From the NCBI GenBank assembly GCA_964631745.1, contig CAZVWV010000010.1, forward strand, positions 1 to 42,680: a stretch of 42,680 bases of DNA, in the 5' to 3' direction. The notes under the pieces were generated by a model that saw nothing but the letters and a program-made list of their open reading frames with translations, did not search any database and had not been told where the DNA came from. The position numbers and the translations under genes are program-made. Positions within the stretch are counted from its first letter, which is position 1, and each line of letters begins with the position of its first letter. This document shows positions 40,138 to 42,680 of this stretch, in pieces. Source of the DNA: CAZVWV01 sp964631745. Its GTDB lineage: Bacteria; Bdellovibrionota_C; UBA2361; JBGSMV01.

Positions 40138-41490
40138 ATGCCGCGGGGAATACAGCTTGCATTTTCCTTGATTTGCATACCCTTCTTCTTTTTATACGGC
40201 TGTAATAAAAGCCCTGATAGAAAGCATCCGCTTCCTAAAATAAAAGCATGTGAGAATTGCAATATTGTATTTATCTTAATTGACACCCTGCGTGCCGATC
40301 ACTTACCCATGTACGGGTATGCAGACACCGCGCCCTACATGAACTCCATCGCCAAGCGCGGCACAGTATTTCGAAACGCTATCGCCCCCTCATCCTGGAC
40401 AGCGCCGGCCACGGCATCAATCTTCACTGGCATGCATTCTTCTCAACACGGCGTTATAACAGGATTTGCCGCCACCAAACTGATGCAGAAGCAACAAGCC
40501 GCCATACAGCTAAACCGCATCCCATCCAATATAAAAACAATGGGCGAAATAATGGCCGAGGCTGGCTTCCATACTATAGCCGTGACAGACAATTTGAATA
40601 TTGGGCACGAGATGGGTTTCGACCGCGGTTTTGCAGACTTCAAACAGTTTCGAAATGCCGGCGCTCAAAAAGTTTCCCGCACGGCAGCCGACTTTATTAC
40701 TGCCAGCAGTGACAAAGCCCCGTATTTTCTCTATCTGCACTACATGGACCCCCACAGCCCCTATCGTAAGCACAATCCATACTATTCTGAATGTGCCGCG
40801 GGATTATCCCAAGACAAGCAAGCCCTAACCCGTTGCGCTTACGATAGCGAAATTAGATATGTCGATCAGGCCATCGCCGAGCTCGCATCTAAATTTAACT
40901 GGCTTGAAAATGCCCTGCTGGTAGTTACCGCCGATCACGGCGAAGAATTTTGGGAACATGGCGGCACCGGGCACGGGCACTCACTTTACAACGAAGTTAT
41001 TCGCGTGCCACTGATCATGTATCACCCTGCTTTAAATGCCAATGAAATTTGGGAAAATGTGCAGACCATAGATGCGCTGCCCACCTTAGTATCTTTGCTA
41101 AGTTTGGAGGCCGACAAGCGCTGGCGCGGCCGTAGCTTGGAGAGCTTTTTATACGGTAAGGGCTCTGAACTTAAAGATCGCGAGATCGTAAGTGAACGTT
41201 TCGGCCGCAAAGAACTACCTGGTCCGGAGTTTCGCTCTTTGACTTTGAGAAATTTGCATTTTATCGAAACCAGTTCGCTGGAAGATCAAAAGGTTTTAAA
41301 GAAAGAGCTATTTGACACTCACAAAGACTATGCCGAGAAGAACAATCTCTACTCATCTGAAAATCCGCTGGAGAAACGGCTTAGCTCTATACCCCGCCGT
41401 GCACCCGTGTCCGAAGATAAGTCCGAAGCCAGCGTGACGGTGGATCCACAACTGATGAAACAGCTTAAGAGCTTGGGATATATTAATTAA
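40138..41490 (+). CDS. Sulfatase-fold lipoprotein hydrolase
   Basis: 450 residues from ATG 40138 (TTG 40129 is an alternative). The signal ends in a lipobox (FFFLYGC, Cys22), so it is anchored in the periplasm. Metal motif LIDTLRADHLPMYGY at about 47-61 and ADHGEEFWEHGGTGHGH further on. At the usual formylglycine Cys/Ser-x-Pro-x-Arg it reads PSSWTAPATAS, so Thr88 or Ser86 rather than Cys would be the nucleophile, as in alkaline-phosphatase-superfamily members that are not sulfatases. Follows mscL after 9 bases. Substrate unknown. Confidence 0.8.
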   Translation: MPRGIQLAFSLICIPFFFLYGCNKSPDRKHPLPKIKACENCNIVFILIDTLRADHLPMYGYADTAPYMNSIAKRGTVFRNAIAPSSWTAPATASIFTGMHSSQHGVITGFAATKLMQKQQAAIQLNRIPSNIKTMGEIMAEAGFHTIAVTDNLNIGHEMGFDRGFADFKQFRNAGAQKVSRTAADFITASSDKAPYFLYLHYMDPHSPYRKHNPYYSECAAGLSQDKQALTRCAYDSEIRYVDQAIAELASKFNWLENALLVVTADHGEEFWEHGGTGHGHSLYNEVIRVPLIMYHPALNANEIWENVQTIDALPTLVSLLSLEADKRWRGRSLESFLYGKGSELKDREIVSERFGRKELPGPEFRSLTLRNLHFIETSSLEDQKVLKKELFDTHKDYAEKNNLYSSENPLEKRLSSIPRRAPVSEDKSEASVTVDPQLMKQLKSLGYIN

Positions 41491-41561
41491 CACCCTGTCC
41501 TCCCTTTTGCCCTATGCCACGTTTGATTAGTAGTTGTGCATTTTATATTCGGTCCACGCTA

Positions 41562-41825
41562 ATGAAACGTTACAAACTAAACCTCATTGTCGATACAGCC
41601 TTACTCGTTTTAGGCAGCTCAACTTTCGCAACCGGAATGATTCTGGGCTATATCTTACCTCCGCGAAGTAGCCGCTTTGGGCTGCGCTTCCTAGAGCTAC
41701 CAAGACACGACTGGGGCAGCCTGCATCTTTACGCAGCGCTAACACTGACCGTATTCGTCTTAGTTCATCTGTACTTACACCTGGCATTCTTACGCGGGGC
41801 TTTTAACCTGCACAGGACGCCATAA
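41562..41825 (+). CDS. Membrane protein with cytochrome b-like His pattern
   Basis: 87 residues from ATG 41562 (MKRYKLNLIVDTALLV...); the open frame starts at ATG 41514, but neither start has a ribosome site. Two membrane spans (about 6-28 and 55-78) separated by a loop. Four histidines (RHDW, LHLYA, VHLYLHLAF) near the second span match DUF4405-type domains, which resemble small di-haem b-type cytochromes. It lies just upstream of the cytochrome c gene, so an electron-transfer role is plausible but inferred. Confidence 0.6.
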   Translation: MKRYKLNLIVDTALLVLGSSTFATGMILGYILPPRSSRFGLRFLELPRHDWGSLHLYAALTLTVFVLVHLYLHLAFLRGAFNLHRTP

Positions 41826-41839
41826 TCCTACAATCCAGC

Positions 41840-41856
41840 TGGCACGCCCCTTGCTT
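41840..41856 (+). promoter_or_regulatory. Sigma-54 promoter, perfect consensus
   Basis: TGGCACGCCCCTTGCTT: -24 TGGCACG and -12 TTGCT with exact GG-N10-GC spacing (GG 41841-41842, GC 41853-41854). Predicted start near 41866, 62 bases before the ATG at 41928. The leader contains a hairpin AGCG / CGCT. An enhancer-binding activator would be required. Confidence 0.7.
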
Positions 41857-41927
41857 CATAGCTGGCAACCCGTGAGCGCCGTAGACGCTGCGATGCAATG
41901 CTTTGTAGTATTAATAGGTTAAGTAGC

Positions 41928-42680
41928 ATGACAGCCCCGCCCACCAAGCAAAATGTCAAGACAAACACCCCCCAGATGCCCCTTTCCAGGTCCGGGCTTA
42001 TGGTGACAAATAGTTACACTAGCAACGATTTCGTCTCTCTCTTAGTGGCATTTACGGTACTAATACTGGTAGCTACTCCAACCTTCGCCTCCCCACTCCC
42101 TCTCTCCGCAAGAGCAGCCCATAAGCTCAAAGCCCTCCTTATCAAAGACACCCTAAAGCGAAAGAGCATTAAAGCTCACTGCCGCGGGAAGCTGCTCAAA
42201 GACAAACGCTCCTTTTGCGACGCCGAAGACCGCGGCCGCGGTGACGGACTTACGAACTATCGCGAAACCAAGCTTGGGACCAACAGACTTTCAAAGGATA
42301 GCGATGGTGACTTTTTGAACGACAGAGCCGAGTTGATAAAATTTCTTACCGACCCGCGCAAGGCCGATACTGATGGTGATGGAGTATTTGATGGAAACGA
42401 AGACTCCGATGGAGATGGGATCGCCAACGAAGACGAAGATGACAAGCCAAATCAAGGCCCCACGGCCGAAGATGCCGATGACTTAGTAAACAGAACGCCG
42501 GGCGAGTGCGCTCCCCCAAACTACGATACCAACGGAGATACTTCCAAGTTCGGCATTCCATCTGGACTACACGGCAACATCAGCACCGGTCAAGCAAAAT
42601 ACAGTCAACGCTGCGCACCGTGTCACGTAGGTATAGATCAGGGCGCTAATTACACCTTCCCTCAATTGAAGTTGGCTATT
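41928..42680 (+). CDS. Secreted calcium-binding/cytochrome c protein, partial
   Basis: Open to the right edge (251 residues seen, 3' end missing). A hydrophobic segment at about 37-52 (FVSLLVAFTVLILVATPTFA) acts as a signal; ATG 42000 would give a shorter, more normal signal peptide. A basic Cys-containing region follows, then calcium-binding thrombospondin type 3 repeats from residue 124 (DSDGDFLND; DTDGDGVFDG from 147; DSDGDGIANED) to about 170. A c-type haem site C229-AP-C232-H233 follows. Promoter at 41840 is sigma-54-like. Probably a periplasmic, cell-surface or secreted electron-transfer or scaffold protein. Identity unknown. Confidence 0.75.
   Translation, partial: MTAPPTKQNVKTNTPQMPLSRSGLMVTNSYTSNDFVSLLVAFTVLILVATPTFASPLPLSARAAHKLKALLIKDTLKRKSIKAHCRGKLLKDKRSFCDAEDRGRGDGLTNYRETKLGTNRLSKDSDGDFLNDRAELIKFLTDPRKADTDGDGVFDGNEDSDGDGIANEDEDDKPNQGPTAEDADDLVNRTPGECAPPNYDTNGDTSKFGIPSGLHGNISTGQAKYSQRCAPCHVGIDQGANYTFPQLKLAI

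Noticed and set aside
41857..41927. Possible riboswitch in the leader before the cytochrome gene
   Set aside because: Only a single short hairpin (AGCG/CGCT) can be seen; no known class matches.

Overview
The window comes from a Gram-negative, probably free-living bacterium of moderate GC. It encodes a type II secretion (T2SS) inner-membrane/pseudopilus operon, a class A penicillin-binding protein with a PBP1B-like layout, several lipoproteins with lipoboxes, periplasmic HtrA, a flagellar hook protein and an M16 peptidase pair. The gene types, an archaeal-type ProRS, the GspN variant and sigma-54-like promoters suggest a lineage of the former Deltaproteobacteria or a neighbour (Bdellovibrionota, Desulfobacterota, Myxococcota). 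This is inference; no rRNA or tRNA gene is present to settle it.

Layout. 1-9.1 kb, + strand: gspE-F-G-H-I-J-L-M-N, tightly packed with overlaps, then a membrane-anchored coiled-coil protein. No gspK lies between gspJ and gspL, and gspC, gspD and gspO are not in the window. 9.2-15.6 kb: a small winged-helix-like gene, then a minus-strand series in transcription order ruvA, ruvB, DUF4390-like, ntrY-like kinase, fbp. 15.7-24.6 kb: PBP1-type synthase, a small beta-rich protein behind a sigma-54-like site, CorA, HtrA/DegP, an orphan flagellar hook protein with a tiny helical companion, a flippase-like LPG-synthase TM protein and a small secreted protein. 24.6-25.2 kb: a gene-poor stretch with hairpins and a long palindrome. 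25.2-30.6 kb: SWIM/SNF2 helicase, a degenerate HDOD-like protein, an IHF/HU protein and a small unknown. 30.6-36.5 kb: glycine-zipper lipoprotein, inactive and active M16 peptidases (an apparent operon), a REC-histidine kinase, and fabD. 36.5-38.1 kb: a REP-associated Y1 transposase flanked by GTGTCC repeats. 38.1-42.7 kb: archaeal-type proS, mscL, a sulfatase-fold lipoprotein, a DUF4405-like membrane protein, and at the right edge the start of a secreted protein with calcium-binding type 3 repeats and a CxxCH haem site behind a perfect sigma-54 consensus.

Most distinctive points: three sigma-54-like promoters (at 18.17, 23.03 and 41.84 kb); two copies of a dispersed CTCCGTG palindrome (9.7 and 25.0 kb), one with a loop filled by tandem repeats; at least six independent 12-15 bp tandem duplications, two of them copying a stop codon; a RAYT with its own flanking repeats; and the calcium-binding/cytochrome c gene at the right edge. 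I see no CRISPR array, no prophage and no clear multi-gene defence system. All calls come from reading the sequence and protein motifs; no database search was run.
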